A stretch of 64,000 bases of DNA. It comes from Lactarius indigo. Taxonomy: Eukaryota; Basidiomycota; Agaricomycetes; Russulales; Russulaceae. The position numbers were made by a program, and so were the translations under genes. The stretch's first letter is position 1, and each line of letters opens with the position of its first letter. The stretch covers positions 1 to 64,000 of the forward strand of contig JAFKAC010000025.1 in NCBI GenBank assembly GCA_025766275.1, given 5' to 3'. This document shows positions 1-12,185 of the stretch, one piece after another. The notes below the pieces were generated by a model. That model was not told the origin of the DNA. It made no database searches and saw only the letters and a program-made list of their open reading frames with translations.

Positions 1-1310
1 TGAGGCGGTACCCAGCCTTTCTGGCGGCTTCTTCGAACTCGTTGACGTACTTGTCAATGTCTCTGTCAACCATTTTGAGTCCTTTTCTAAGGAGCGCTTG
101 AGCCTGTTCACGTTCAAGGGTGTTGACGAACCTCTGGTTAAATCCTTCTGCCACCGCGTTCCACAGATCGCGCGTGTGTTGGTCAATCCCTCGTTGTATT
201 TGCCGGTTAAGCCACTTGAGGTACGAAAGTACCCATTCGCTGACTGACACCCCTTTTATGTAGGACAGAAACAAGAGGCTTCGTCGATAGTCGTTGCGCA
301 TGACGGAGGTGTCGAGGTTCATCCCCCAGTAGACATGCCATTGTGTGAGGAACGAATCCACTTTAGTGCGATCTCCGTCAAAGATGGTGGGAGGTTCACC
401 GGTTAGTTTTTCATGCCCTTGTCCTCCTCCTACTCCTCCTGCTCCTCCCGCACCGCCTCCTCCTCCTCCCGGGGGTCCTCCTTCCGGTGGGTCGTTCGGG
501 AGATCAGGCGGGTTTCCTCCTCTTCCGGGGCGCCGGGGGAAGTCGTCTCCGGGTGGTCCTCCCCATCCCGGTGGGGGGTCCAGCGGCATTCCTCGTCTTC
601 CCCCATCCCCTGACGGGGGGTCCCCTTGGTCGGGTCCGATGGCTCGAAAGATTGCTGCGTCGTCTGCAGTCATACGATGCCCTGTTTCAGGGTTAATGGG
701 CATGAGATTCCGCTGTGATTCTTGTCTGATAGCTTCGGCTGCTTCTAGCCGCTTGTTCTCTGACGGTCATGATTTCTTCAGCCGTCATGGTGGTAGTTGC
801 CATCCCTGCTGCCGGTGATCGTACGTGAATGACTTCTGGTTGTTCTGAGATACGCAGGGACTCAGCTCGTTGGATGGTATATTGTTCAATCGGACCGATG
901 CTCGCGGGTCGATTCTCTTCGCTTTGTTCGTCTTCTTCCGTTTCCTCGCTCACTGCTTCTCCGGTGGAGTGTTCTCGTAGTTGGCCGTCAATTGGGCCCC
1001 AGTCGGCTCGTGAGTTGAGTTCCCGTGCGTCAATGTCACACTGGTATTGTCTTCCCGCTGGTCTGATGACGTCCCAGCGGTGGTCTATGGGATTCCACGT
1101 AACTTCTACCCAGCACAGATGGTCGAAATTGAACTCAACAGGTCTAAACCTCGTAGGTCCGTTGAATTCCACGAAATATCCGGTTTCGTCTCCTCGGTCT
1201 CTCCACCTGGCTGCTCCTAGGAATCGGGTTGGTACGTTACGATCCCCTCTTCGGTCTAGATGATAAGGACGGAAGCTCGTCTACTGTTCTCTGGTGTTGA
1301 CAGTCGCCAC
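1..1310 (-). pseudogene. gag: gag of Gyp1-a (partial, broken)
   Basis: Encodes the structural Gag protein that would form the virus-like particle. The N-terminal domain reads through GYFVEFNGPTRFRPVEF and NSRADWGPIDG, then a Gly/Pro-rich linker, then the capsid-like part containing FLTQWHVYWGMN and LSYIKGVSVSEWV. The presumed start is the GTG at 1310-1308 (ACT-GTG-GCG context); there is no upstream ATG in frame. The copy is dead: a TAG lies ten codons after the start, and a frame change occurs near position 700. The zinc knuckle and pol lie beyond the left edge. Confidence 0.8.
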
Positions 1311-1330
1311 AGTGAATATCTTGGTCTTAA

Positions 1331-1794
1331 TGTAACGCCGTCACGACGTTAGCTCGACTTGAGCTCGGTTAAGGCGACTTCCACGACTTAGCTGATCACG
1401 CGCAGAGGCGTATGGCTTTCGAAGGCAGGTTCTAGATGTACGCAGACACTAGGATCGGATAAAGCTCTTCTCTTGATGGAAGGCTCGTCTTTAACAGGGA
1501 GAACGGAAGGGACTAGAAGTGACGATTGAAGAAGACCAAGATGGCGTGTCTTGGTCTTCCGCAGCTATCTTAAATACAAGCAGAGCAGGCTTTCAAGCGC
1601 TGCTATGAGTCTCAGTAAAGTAGCGTCCAACGTATCGCGTAAGTACCGCAATCCTAATACTACTACTACCTGTATCAGGATCGAGTCATCTCTAAACACC
1701 TAACTCCTTCGTAAACTCCGAGTCCGTGACTAATCTACCTTACTGCCGTAGCCACAACCGGTACAGTAAGGGTCCAATGCGCGCAACCGTAACA
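1331..1794 (-). repeat. 5' LTR of Gyp1-a
   Basis: 464-bp LTR with TG...CA ends (minus strand TGTTACGG ... GGCGTTACA). On the minus strand a TATTTAAG box lies about 35 nt above ATCTTGGTCTT (1542-1532), the predicted RNA start. The leader directly after the LTR holds the complement AAGACCAAGAT (1328-1318). An inverted copy of the 11-mer sits just upstream in U3, giving a hairpin at 1531-1559. Confidence 0.9.
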
Positions 1795-4042
1795 TATGCG
1801 GTGCGTTGATGCGGGTCCGGTTATTACAAACCTGCCATCCTTATACCACTCTCCCTGTATCTTTTTGAGCTGATGGGGGTCTACCCACATTTTGATGACT
1901 TCTTCGTCTTGTTGGTGACGCAGTTGTTGTAAGTTCGGGTTTGCGATAAAGGTGCGCACCGTGTTGAGGGTCCTCACAAAGACCTCAGGGGGAAGGACGA
2001 CGACCTTACTGTTGTCTTCAGTCCCTTGATTGTAGTCGGGTCGTCTTGACAAGGCGTCCACCCTTCCGTTGTTCTTCCCTTTAATGTGGTGAATCTCAAA
2101 GTCGTACTCGGAGAGTTCGAGTACTTCCCTGGCGACTCGTCGGCTAATTTTCTGCAGCGACTTCCAGTACTGTAAATTGAGGTGGTCGGAGTAAATCTTG
2201 ATTTTGTGTGGGGCCCCCGCAAGCAGTGGCCTCCAATTCCTCAGAGCTTTGACTATTGCTAGTAACTCCAAGTCGTAGATGTCGTAATTTCGCTCTGCTT
2301 CCGAAAGTGTTGCAGAGTAGTACCCTATGGGATGTCGCTTTCCGTCAGACTTCTTCTGTAGTAGGACAGCTCCCACCGCGTATCCTGATGTGTCTACCTC
2401 CAGTTCGAATGGATCTTGAAGCACCGGGTGTGCTAGAACCAGTTCTTCAGTCACGAGGTTCTTTAGCGTGTTGAATGCCTTGTCTTCTTCGTCTGTCCAC
2501 CACCATTCTTCATCTTTTCGTGTTAATCTGGTTAGTGGCTTGGCGTGATTGGCAAAGCCGTGAATGAACAGTCTGTAAAAGTTGCAGAAACCAAGGAAGG
2601 ATCGAACGTCCTTGACCTTCGTGGGCGTTGGCCAGTCTTTAATTCCCTGAACTTTTACGGGGTCCATGCGAGTTACCCCCCTTTCAAGGATTACCCCCAG
2701 GTAATCCATTCGCGGCTGGTGGAAGAGGCATTTCTCCAGCTTGAAGTACAAGTCATGTTCTTCCGCGACATGGAGGACGTCGCGGACAGCCGCATCGTGG
2801 GCTGCAAGATCGTGATCGAAGTGAGTGGCAATTCCAATGTCATCCATGTAGACACGTATCGTGGTCCCGAGACGTTCATGTTTCACGATTGTGTCTCGGT
2901 ATATGTGGTTCATCATGGCTTGGAAGGTCGGGGGGAGTTAGTAAGGCCGAAGAACATGACCGTAGGCTCAAAAAGGCCGAATTTGGTTTTGAAAGCTGCT
3001 TTTTCTTGGTCGCCATCGCGGATACGTATATTGTTGTAGCCCCATCGAATATCGAGTTTGGTGTAGATGTGGGCGTTGCTGAGATCGAGAATAAGGTCTT
3101 GAATGAGCGGCAGTGGGTACTGATTGCGAATGGTGTGCGAATTGATGACCCGGTAGTCCTGTACCAGGCGTAGTTTTCCGTCCTTCTTTTGATGAAAAAG
3201 AAGGATGATGCGTACGGGGAAATGGAAGGGCGTAGATAGCCCTGTTTCAGCTTCTCGTCTAAGAACTCTCTGAGTTCACCTTCTTCCTTTTGCGTCATAG
3301 GGTATATTTTGCAATCTATGGCTGCTGGTGCGGACGGTTTGAAGTCGATTGCGTGGTCCCAAGGTCGAGTCGGGGGAAAGCGATGCGAGGCCTGCTCACT
3401 GAATAGCTTGCTGAATGCGGTATACTCAGAGGGAAGGACGATCGTTGCTTGATGTTGTCTTGCTTGTATTGCCAGTTCTGTCGAAGTAGTGGCTTTTGCA
3501 TACGTTTCCCCCTCCAGTTCTTGTACGATATCTTCCTTCTCGGCCACTATTAGGGCTTGAGTAGCGGTTGAGAGTAGCGTTTCTTCGGTGGCCAGCACCA
3601 CTGGTTGCATGTCGGGATGTATGGTTGCCGTGGCCCACTGGATAGTGGGCTCGAAAGCGCTGAGCCAAGGGTAACCGAGGACGATGTCCTCGCTGCCGAG
3701 ATCTGTGACCAGGAATGTCATTTTCTTGACCTGTCCCCGTGTTTTCACCTCTAGGTTAATGTAATGAGTGATTAACCCAGCTTTATTCTCCGTATTATCG
3801 ATATTCCATATCTTGCGTGGTGTTTCTAGTGGGTGTACCGGGATTCCTGCCCGTTTTGCCATACTTGGTCGGATAAAATTGTCGGTCGCTCCAGAGTTGA
3901 CCAACACGTTGGTTTCAGTCGTTTGGTGTTCTGTACGGACAGTTACTGGAATTCGCAATGATCGATAGCGCGTTGTCACGATTACAGAGTTACAATGTAA
4001 GGCCCTCACCCAGACTGACAGGTTCAGGCGTCCCGAAAACCC
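1795..4042 (-). pseudogene. pol: pol of Gyp2-a (protease-RT-RNase H, truncated)
   Basis: Pol polyprotein. After the gag overlap come the aspartic protease (4009 downward), the RT fingers with FDFKP.. and IDCKIYPMTQ signatures, a frame break near 3170, the RT palm with YMDD in [10 protein letters not shown] (about 2830), the connection domain and RNase H with ELEVDTSGYAVGAVLL and RADALSRRPDY-like sequence (RVDALSRR). The protease motif is LVNSGATDNF where the relatives have LVDSGAT: the catalytic Asp is Asn. The codon changed from GAC to AAC in a GTCGAC context, a CpG transition. The frame ends where the Gyp1-a LTR begins. Confidence 0.88.
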
Positions 4043-6073
4043 TCTTTTCCCATAGGTCCTGCAGTATGAGGTCCTTCACCTCGTCCATGCTATTGGCTAC
4101 CTGTGTAAGCCATTCCTTCGCCTGTTCTCCGGCCATCTTTGTAGTTGCCGCATTGATCTGGGGCATGGGTGTCGCACTTGGTGCGGGTGACATATATCCT
4201 GGCAGCGACAGGGCATACTGTGAGGGTGCGTATTGGGATACGGGTCCTTGGGGATATCCGGCAGTCTCAGTCATGCGGCTGCTGGACGCGACGGTTGGCC
4301 ATGTTTGTTGAACGCGCGGGTGTGGGCAATTTTGTGAGAGATGTCCCGGGGCATGACAGTTATAGCAGAGGACATTCCTCAAGTCTCTTCGCGAGCCTCC
4401 TCTTCCTCGTCCCCTTACTCCCGGTCCCCCTCTTGGTGGGAATGGCGGCGTGGGCCAGTTGTGATGTGGCATTTTGTTGAAGTCGATGTCTTCGGACCCT
4501 GCTAGTCTTACCTTTGCACGGTCGGCTGAGGTGTCCATGGCCCAGGGGTTGGTTTGCGGCAGGTTCTGTGGAATCGTCCATCCTGCATTACTGCTTTGCT
4601 TTTTGGCTGCATCGTTGTGCTTTTGTGTTCGTTGAGCCTCGCCTTGAGGTGTATGTAATTCCTTTGTTGTTTGAGGATGGCTCTTTTCCAGTCATCAAAT
4701 GTGACTGGGTCGTCAAATTGGAATGTGTTTTTGAAAAGTTCCTTGGGCAACCCCGACGTAAAAAGGTCGATGGTTTGTGGTTCGTTGAGGCGGTAGTGAG
4801 CCTTCCGTGCGAGCTGTTCAAAGTCATTGACGTACTTGTCAATGTCCTTGCCTGTCATCCTAAAGCCCTTGCACAGTATGGCTTGGGCTTGCTCTCGTTC
4901 GAGCGTGTTTTCAAAACGCTGACTGAAGCCATCGGCAACGGCTTCCCAAAGTGCTGGTGTGTAGGGGCTAATCCCTCGTTGTATTTGTCGATTGAGCCAG
5001 TTCAGGAAGGACAACACCCATTCGCTGACTGCTCCACCTTTGATGTAGGATAGGAACAGGAGGCATCTCCTGTAGTCGTTTCGCATGATGGGGGCGTCCA
5101 AGTTCATGCCCCAATAGACGTGCCACTGTGTTAGGAACTGGTCTATTTTGAGTCTGTCCCCGTCAAAAATGGAGGGTGGCTTGCCGGTGAGTTTCTCGTT
5201 ATGATGTCCCCCTCCGCCTCCACCTTCGCCTCCGCCTCCACCTCCTGGTGGTCCACTGGGCGGTCTTCGCGGTGGCTCAGTTCTTCGTAAGTCGAAAGGG
5301 ACTCCCCCTCCAGGTGGCGGTGGCGGATCTCCACTGGGCCCTCCGATTCCTGGAGGTAGTTCTAACGCGATGGGTCGTCCTGACAGCGGATCTCCTCTGT
5401 CAGACCCTATTGCTCGAAATATTGCGGCGTCGTCGGCCGTCATTCGTCTTCCGGTTTCTGGGTGGATGGGCATGAGTATCTCTCTTGCCTCTGCTCGTAC
5501 AGCGCGCGATTCTTCAAGCACCACTTCTTCCATAGCTTGAGTGATGGTTGCCATGATGGCTGGCGACTGAATGTGAATTGGTTCTGGTTCTGTGATATGG
5601 GCGGACTCAGCTCATTCAAGAAGGAGATCTTGTACTGCTCCTCCGCTGGTTTCTGTCTGTTCTGGTTCTCACCCTTTGCTCTCTTCTTGACTTTGTCCTT
5701 CTTCTTCTTCTTCTGACACCACTTCTCCGGTAGAGTGCTCTCTTACTTGTCCGTCGATGGGGCCCCAATCTGCTCGGCTATTGAGTTCTCGCGCGTCAAT
5801 GTCGCAGCGATATCGAGGTCCTGCTGGTCGTACTGCGTCCCAATGGGACTCTATGGGGTTCCATGTAACTTCTACCCAACACAGATGGTCGAAGTTGAAC
5901 TCAACTGGGCGGAACCTGCTAGGTCCGTTGAATTCCACGAAGTATCCGGTCTCTTCCTGTCTGTCCCTCCAACTAGCAGCTTGTAGAAAGTGAGTGGGGA
6001 CGTTTCGTTCTCCTCTCCTTGGGAGCGAATAAGGACGGAAGCTTGTCCACTGGTCTCTTGTTGTTACGGCCAC
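4036..6073 (-). pseudogene. gag: gag of Gyp2-a
   Basis: Gag in three consecutive open blocks. 5669-6073 is the N-terminal domain, beginning at GTG with A at -3. 4508-5554 is the Pro/Gly-rich linker plus capsid region with FLTQWHVYWGMNLDAP. 3990-4538 holds the RGRGRGG basic stretch and one CCHC knuckle, CYNCHAPGHLSQNC. The blocks change frame, and a G is missing before the gag end compared with Gyp1-b and Gyp2-b, so the LWGKEGF ending is disrupted. The GGGTTTT heptamer used for the -1 shift in relatives is kept at 4036-4042. Confidence 0.82.
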
Positions 6074-6092
6074 GATGGGATCTTGGTCTTAA

Positions 6093-6613
6093 TGTAACGC
6101 CGTCACGACGTTAGCTCGACTTGAGCGCGAGGGGGCGGTAACAACTTAGTGATGCGGCGATCTGTTGACTTGAAGACACGAAGGTCCAAGCTCTTGCCTT
6201 AGTGAATACGCGGAGGTACACCGGCAAGTCGAATATTCGAATTACGAGCGGAGTTTAGACAATTCCTTAGGATAGCAAGTAAGAGGAGAGAGAAGACAAG
6301 TGACGATTCAAGAAGACCAAGATGGCGTATCTTGGTCTTCACTAGACACTATAAATACAAGTCAAGCAGGCTTTCAAGCGCTGCTATGAGTCACCGTAGT
6401 AAAGCGTCCAACATATCGCGTAAGTATCTCAAACCCTAGTACTACTAGTACTAGTATCGGTGGCGTAGTCCTCAGTCAGCAATCAGTGCGCAATCTCCTA
6501 TCGTACTCGTATCGCCTATCGTAAGTCCGCAACTAATCTACCTTACCGCCGTAGTTGCAACTGGTACAGTAAGGGTCCTTACTCGTATGTATCGTACAAG
6601 TCGAAATGTGACA
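6093..6613 (-). repeat. 5' LTR of Gyp2-a
   Basis: 521-bp LTR, TG...CA. On the minus strand TATTTATAG is followed about 35 nt later by ATCTTGGTCTT (6323-6313). Its complement AAGACCAAGAT is at 6090-6080, 2 nt inside the element. The inverted 11-mer arm upstream of the start is present as in Gyp1. Confidence 0.9.
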
Positions 6614-6989
6614 GTCGGGGTACCCCTTCCACTTGATGAGATACTGGAGGCGTCTCCCTCTGCCGAAATGCCGAGAGTCTAGAATGGCCTCGACCTCGTA
6701 TTCCTCTTCTCCATCAATCAGTTCGGGTGGCGGTTGTGTGAAGTTTTCCCCATGAAGCGGGGTTTGTTTGTATGGCGTGAGTAGATCGATATAAAACACT
6801 GAGTGAATACTCCACTGCGTGGGAAGTTCCAATCGATAGTTGTAAGGGGACATCACCTGTGTCACCCAAAAGGGTCCGTGGCGTCGCGCCGCTAGTTTCG
6901 CTGTGGGCTGATTGGTTCGGAGGTGTTTGCCCTCTAACCACACGAGGTCCCCTATTTTGAATCTGGGCATATCTTTATTGCGGATCCAC
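6614..6989 (-). pseudogene. Integrase C-terminus and chromodomain fragment of Gyp2-b
   Basis: The reading frame runs through GDLVWLEGKHLRTNQPTAKL, the GPF..V..VMSPYNYRLELP core-binding region, and into a chromodomain ending LQYLIKWKGYPD. These features identify the C-terminal module of a chromovirus integrase, which directs integration to chromatin marks in known relatives. It is cut at 6613 by the Gyp2-a LTR and at 6989 by the Gyp1-b LTR. Confidence 0.88.
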
Positions 6990-7442
6990 TGTAACGCCGT
7001 CACGACATTAGCTCGACTTGAGTGTGTATGGAGGGGCGACTGTGACTTAGCTAATCACGCACGAGGCGTATGGCACGAAGGCAACTTCTAGATGTTCAAA
7101 GACACTAGTGAAAGCAGACGACTCTCTATTCTAGATAGAGGCAGAGCGAGTTTCTGAGACAAGAAGTGACGATTGAAGAAGACCAAGATGGCGTATCTTG
7201 GTCTTCCACAGCTATCTTAAATACAAGACGAGCAGGCTTTCAAGCGCTGCTATGAGTCACCGTATCGTAGCGTCCAACGTATCGCGTAAGTACCGCAATC
7301 CTAATACTACTACTACCTGTACTAGGATTGAGTCATCCTTCAACGCCTAACTCCTATCATAAATGCCGAGTCCGTGACTAATCTACCTTACCGCCATAGT
7401 CACAACCGGTACAGTAAGGGTACAACATGGGCAACCGTAACA
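6990..7442 (-). repeat. 3' LTR of Gyp1-b
   Basis: 453-bp LTR, TG...CA, preceded on the minus strand by the polypurine tract AAAAGGGGGTGA. Paired with the LTR at 14186-14637. The flanks TCCAC are the target duplication. Confidence 0.93.
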
Positions 7443-7484
7443 TCACCCCCTTTTCAGCGTGAGACCCCAGACTCACCGAAAGTC

Positions 7485-8700
7485 TCACGCCGTCCAAGTT
7501 GACTGCTCGTCACTGATCCTCTCAAACACGTTGGCCCTCTCCAGTCGGTAGATGCAGTCCCTCTTGTCGTCCCTTGCCAACAGCCGCATGGCCTGGAGTT
7601 GGCGGATACGGGCCGCTAACCGCTCTTCCTCATACGCAGCCGCGCAGTAGCGTGTCACCTCCGCAGTCAGAGACTCGTCTCCGATGCGGTTCAGTGCACG
7701 GTCTGTGATCTTGTCGGAGGCGAGGATGACCAAATCCTTGTGGGCGATGAAGGTGCGTCCCGCAGCCAATAGCATTGGGAAGGCGTAGAGGGGTTTGCCG
7801 TAAAGATGGGGAGAGCCGGGGATAAGTCCCAGCACAAATGGGTTCGCACCTCCGACAATCTGGACATGACTGGTGTTCCTCTCTACGCCATCGGGTCCGG
7901 TGATGGGGAAGTGAATGTAATGGGGCTGTCGATTCGCCCTGAACCCCTCAGGTGCAAGGACCTGTGCAGGGTTGTCGTCGCGCGTAATGGGGGTGTGAAG
8001 TGCGACCCGGGCAGTCGCACACGTCCTCGAGACATGGCGGTTCCGTCGGTGTGGACGAGCCATGGGGTGATTCGGGGATTAGTAGGGTGGCTGTGCGTTC
8101 GAAGGAGGGGGTGTCTGACCGGGTAGTAATCCTCATCGTCAACATGAGCTTCATCGTTATGGAGCGCTGCCTGTGCTGCCACAACTCGCTCAATCTCCTC
8201 TGCGCTAAGCGCAGCTGTTCGTCGGCCCACTCCTTCGCCACTCCGCCAGTCCTCCACTGCTTCTAACTCCTGTTGGGTCTTCGAGGGGGCAGTCGGCAGG
8301 GAGAATTCCCCGCGTGCCGATGAGGTCATCACCTGGGGGGATGACGGCGATGGGTTCTCGATTGCTGTTGTCGTCTCAGAAGATGTGAGCGACAGCATGC
8401 TGCTGCTCGTTGTTGGGCTGGTGAGTCGGGTCGGGGAACCTCTGTAGGACATTAGCCCATTCTTGAGCAGTGATATGCCCTGCTCGCATGTTTGCAGGTG
8501 TGTACGGAGTGAGCTGGACCTGTGGAACCACGGTTTCTTCACCGTCTTCGACGAGGCTGGCGGCGTCTTGTGCGACTTGGTCGAGGAGGATCGCTGTGGT
8601 GACATGTCTGAGAGGGGAAGTGGGCATAGAGGTGTAAGTGGATCGAAGGTAAAGGGGATACTCCTCATGGTCGTCCGTAGGTTGGCTTTTAAGGACCCTC
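7485..8700 (-). pseudogene. ORF3 module of Gyp1-b, downstream of the chromodomain
   Basis: About 400 codons between the chromodomain and the purine tract, now in at least three frames (8376-8981, 7883-8668, 7485-8063). The best-conserved part, PFVLGLIPGS followed by YGKPLYAFP, matches PFVLGLAPGS and YGKPLYATP of Gyp3 and the ORF3 of Gyp4. The C-terminus is rich in Glu/Arg/Leu heptads (RIRQLQA, YRLERANVFERI), suggesting a coiled coil. No signal peptide, membrane segment or enzyme motif is visible. Function unknown. Confidence 0.7.
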
Positions 8701-8728
8701 ACGGTTGTCCGGCCTGCTTGATACGCCT

Positions 8729-11700
8729 CTATTGCTTCCGGTGCGAATACGTCATCTTTATCGACCCACTGATTCTCTGAGTCTGGATACCCTTCCACTT
8801 GATGAGGTATTGGAGCTTCCTGCGGCGGCCGAAATGCCGTGAGTCCAGAACAGCCTCGACTTTGTATTCTTCTTCCCCTTCTACGAGGTCTGGCAGTGGT
8901 CGCGGGAAATTTTCGCCATGAATGGTCGTGCTTTTGTACGGCGTGAGAAGATCTATGTGAAACACCGGGTGGATGCTCCACTGCGTGGGAAGCTCGAGAC
9001 GATAGTTATAGGGGGACATCACCTGGACTACTTTAAATGGTCCGTGGCGTCGTGCCGCTAGTTTTGCCGTTGGTTGGTTGGTCCGAAGATGCTTCCCTTC
9101 CAGCCACACTTGATCTCCTACTTGATAACAGGGTGTGTTTTGATGTTTCACCCACCCTTCTTGTGCCTTCTTGATAAGGTTCTGGGCCAGTTGTCGCGCT
9201 TCCTTTAATTGTGTCAATCTGGTGATCATGTTTGGGATAGGGGATGGCTTATCCGTCCAATCAGCTGTCGGATTGTAGCCCATGAGTAGCATAAATGGGG
9301 ATTGCTTCGTATGCTCATGGGGCCAGTTATTGTGAGCGAATTCTGCTATGGGAAGATACGCCGCCCAGTTATCTTGCCGCTCGTTGGCCCAGAATCGCAG
9401 ATACTGCTCCAACCACTGATTGGTCTGCTCCGATTGTCCATCCGTCCGTGGATGGTATGCTGTTGAAATGTTCTGTTTGATACCCAAGATCCGGCATACC
9501 TCTTTGGTGAATTTGGATGTGAATCGGGGATCGCAGTCGCTAATAATTTTACGTGGTAATCCAAATCGTCTGAACACGTGATTGACGTACAGGATGGCGG
9601 TCTTTCTGCCGTTATTTCTTCATTGCATGGGATGAATATTGACGCCTTGCTGCAGTCGTGATCTGTAACAGTGAGGATGCTATTGTATGATTGGGACGCC
9701 GGTAGTTTGGTGATGAAATCCAGTGCGATGGTGTGAAATGGGGAGCGTCCGCTATCACGGTAATGGGGTATAGCGGTGCGTGGGTCGGTCTTGTGTTAAC
9801 CTTGTTCCGCTGGCAGTCGGCGCATCCTACCACATACTCATATACGTCCCGACGAAGACGCGGCCACCAGTAATGCCGTTCGACGATCCGCTGAGTCCTG
9901 CTGATGCCGGGGTGTCCATGAACAGGAAGGTCATGGTGGTCATGTATTATGGCCTGGTACGCAGTCATCAGGCCAGTGATTACCAACTTTCCATCCTTGT
10001 ACCATTCTCCTTCAATCTTCTTCAACTGGTGGGCGTTGACCCATGCTTTGATGATGGTTGGGTCTTGGACCCGTCTCGGTTGTTGTAGCATTGGGTGCGT
10101 TTCCAGTGCGCGTGCGGTGTTAGCAACCCGTACAAAAACTTCCGGAGGTAGGATGACCACACCTTGGTTATCCTCCTCTCCCTGGTTATAGTCTGGTCGT
10201 CTGGATAGAGCGTCTGCTCTGCCATTGTTTTTCCCTTTGATATGATGGATCTCGAAGTCGTACTCCATCAATTCCAATACTTCTTGGGCAACTCTCTGGC
10301 TGATCTTCTGCGGGGTCTTCCAATATTGGAGGTTGAGGTGGTTGGAAAATATTTTGATCTTGTGTGGGGATCCTGCGAGTAGGGGTCTCCAGTGCCGAAG
10401 GGCCTTGACGATGGCGAGAATCTCTAGGTCGTAGATGTCATAATTTCGCTCGGCTTCGTTTAGTGTTGCTGAATAGTATCCTATTGGGTGCTTGTGACCG
10501 TCATTTTTCTTTTGTAGGAGTATCGCACCTACCGTGAATCCCGACGCGTCGACCTCCAGTTCGAACTGATCTTGCAGGCTGGGATGCGCCAACACTGGTT
10601 CTTCAGTCACGAGACGTTTTAGAGTTTTGAATGCGTGATCTTCATCGTCTCCCCATGTCCACTCCGTATCCTTCCTGGTTAGTCGGTTGAGTGGTCGTGC
10701 GTGGGTTGCGAAACCTCGGATGAAAAGACGGTAAAAGTTGCAAAAACCCAAAAATGATCGTACATCTCTGACTTTGGTCGGCGTTGGCCAGTCTTTGATG
10801 CCGCGAACTTTTACCGGATCCATACGTGTCACCCCCTTTTCAAGGATTACCCCCAGGTAATCCATCCGTGGTTGGTGGAACAGGCATTTCTCGAGCTTGA
10901 AATAAAGGTCGTGTTCCTGGGCGACGCGAAGGACGTCCGTAACTGCTGCAATGTGGTCGCGGACATAGATCCTTCACGCATTGTGATGCCAATGTCGTCC
11001 ATATAGACCCAAATGATTGTACCACAAAGTTCATGTTTAGCGATGGTGTCACGGTAAATATGATTCATCATGGTTTGGAAGGTCACCGGTGAATTTGTGA
11101 GCCCAAAGAACATGACTGTTGGCTCAAAGAGCCCGAACTTGGTTTTGAAGGCTGCCTTTTCCTGGTCGCCCTCCTGTATGCGGATGTTGTTATACCCCCA
11201 GCGAATGTCAAGCTTTGTGTAAATGTGGGCGTTGCTGAGGTCGTAAATGAGGTCCTGAATTAATGGAAGCGGGTATTGGTTGCGTATGGTATGCGAATTG
11301 ATGACGCGGTAGTCCTGTACTGGACGCAGCTTTCCATCCTTCTTTTTAACGAAGAAGAATGATGATGCGTATGGGGAGATGGAAGGGCGAAGATACCCTG
11401 CTGAAGTTTTTCGTCCAGGAACTCTTTAAGTTTTCCTTCCTCCTCCTGCGTTAATGGGTATATTTTACAATCGATTGCAGAGGGTGTGCCGGGTTTGAAG
11501 TCGATCGCATGGTCCCAAGCCCTGGCTGGGGGGAACCTCTGGGATGCGTCTTCGCTGAAAAGTTTCTGAAAGGCCCGATATACTGCTGGCAGTTCTACAG
11601 GTTTTTCGTCCGTTTTTGCCCTGATGGCCAGCTCCGTAGATGTAGTTGCCCGCAAGTACGTGTCGTCTTCGTCCATCTCCAGGATGATCGTTTCTTTTTG

Positions 11701-12087
11701 CTCGTCAGTGAGGGCGGATGTGATAATGGTATGATGATCTAGACTGTCCTGCGTACTGATCACAATTGGCATAACATCCTCGTGTATAACCGCGTCTCTC
11801 CAGTTGATGGTGGGTTCATACGTCACCAGCCAGGGGTATCCCAGAACGATGTCTTCGCTCCCGAGATTTGTAACGAGGAAGCGCATAGTCCTGTGATATC
11901 CTTTGGCGTATATGTTTAGATCGGTAAAGTGAGTGATAGACCCAGCTTTATTTTCTGTATTGTCTATGTTCCAAATTTTTCGTGGCTGGGCTAGTGGTTG
12001 GACGCCAATACCCAGTTTTGTTGCGAAGTCCGGGTGTATGAAATTGTCGGTGGCTCCGGAGTCCACTAATGCTCTTATGTCGGCCAT
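8729..12087 (-). pseudogene. pol: pol of Gyp1-b (protease, RT, RNase H, integrase, chromodomain)
   Basis: Domains in order on the minus strand. Protease at 12087-11700 has an intact LVDSGATDNF. RT at about 11500-10850 has VYMDD, with the next residues disturbed. The connection domain and RNase H (10865-10200) contain FELEVDASGFTVGA and RADALSRRPDYN. The integrase HHCC finger has HDLPVHGHPG and CADCQRNKVN. The core carries SDCDPRFTSKF (the position normally RDP) and HPRTDGQSEQTNQWLEQYL. The chromodomain ends at LQYLIKWKG and then shifts frame. At least four frame changes separate the blocks. Confidence 0.88.
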
Positions 12088-12185
12088 TCGGTAATTTGTG
12101 CAAATCGAGACTGGAATTCAAAGGGAGCGAAAGCGCGTCATGATTACAGAATTACAATTTAAAGCCCTCACCCAGGCCGATGGGT

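Larger units (their letters stand above)
1..1794 (-). mobile_element. Gyp1-a, Ty3/gypsy chromovirus (5' part only)
   Basis: This is the 5' end of a minus-strand Ty3/gypsy element: a TG...CA LTR followed by the leader and most of gag; the rest lies beyond the left edge. It inserted into the integrase linker of Gyp2-a, whose coding sequence stops at 1795. Its LTR is close to those of Gyp1-b (6990-14637), so both are one family. The left target-site copy is outside the window, so no duplication can be checked. Confidence 0.9.
1795..6613 (-). mobile_element. Gyp2-a, Ty3/gypsy chromovirus (5' LTR, gag, part of pol)
   Basis: Minus-strand gypsy element with 5' LTR at 6093-6613, gag, protease, reverse transcriptase and RNase H. 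It is interrupted at 1794/1795 by Gyp1-a, so the integrase core and 3' LTR lie outside the window. It inserted into the chromodomain end of Gyp2-b: coding sequence of that copy resumes at 6614 right after the WKGYPD motif. Its LTR and gag are closest to Gyp2-b. It is inactive: shifted frames and a protease active-site change. Confidence 0.9.

Noticed and set aside
345..818. Pro-rich plus-strand reading frame
   Set aside because: It is the antisense of the Gly/Pro linker of Gyp1-a gag. The same shadow recurs at 13167-13682, 18784-19119 and 43124-43480.
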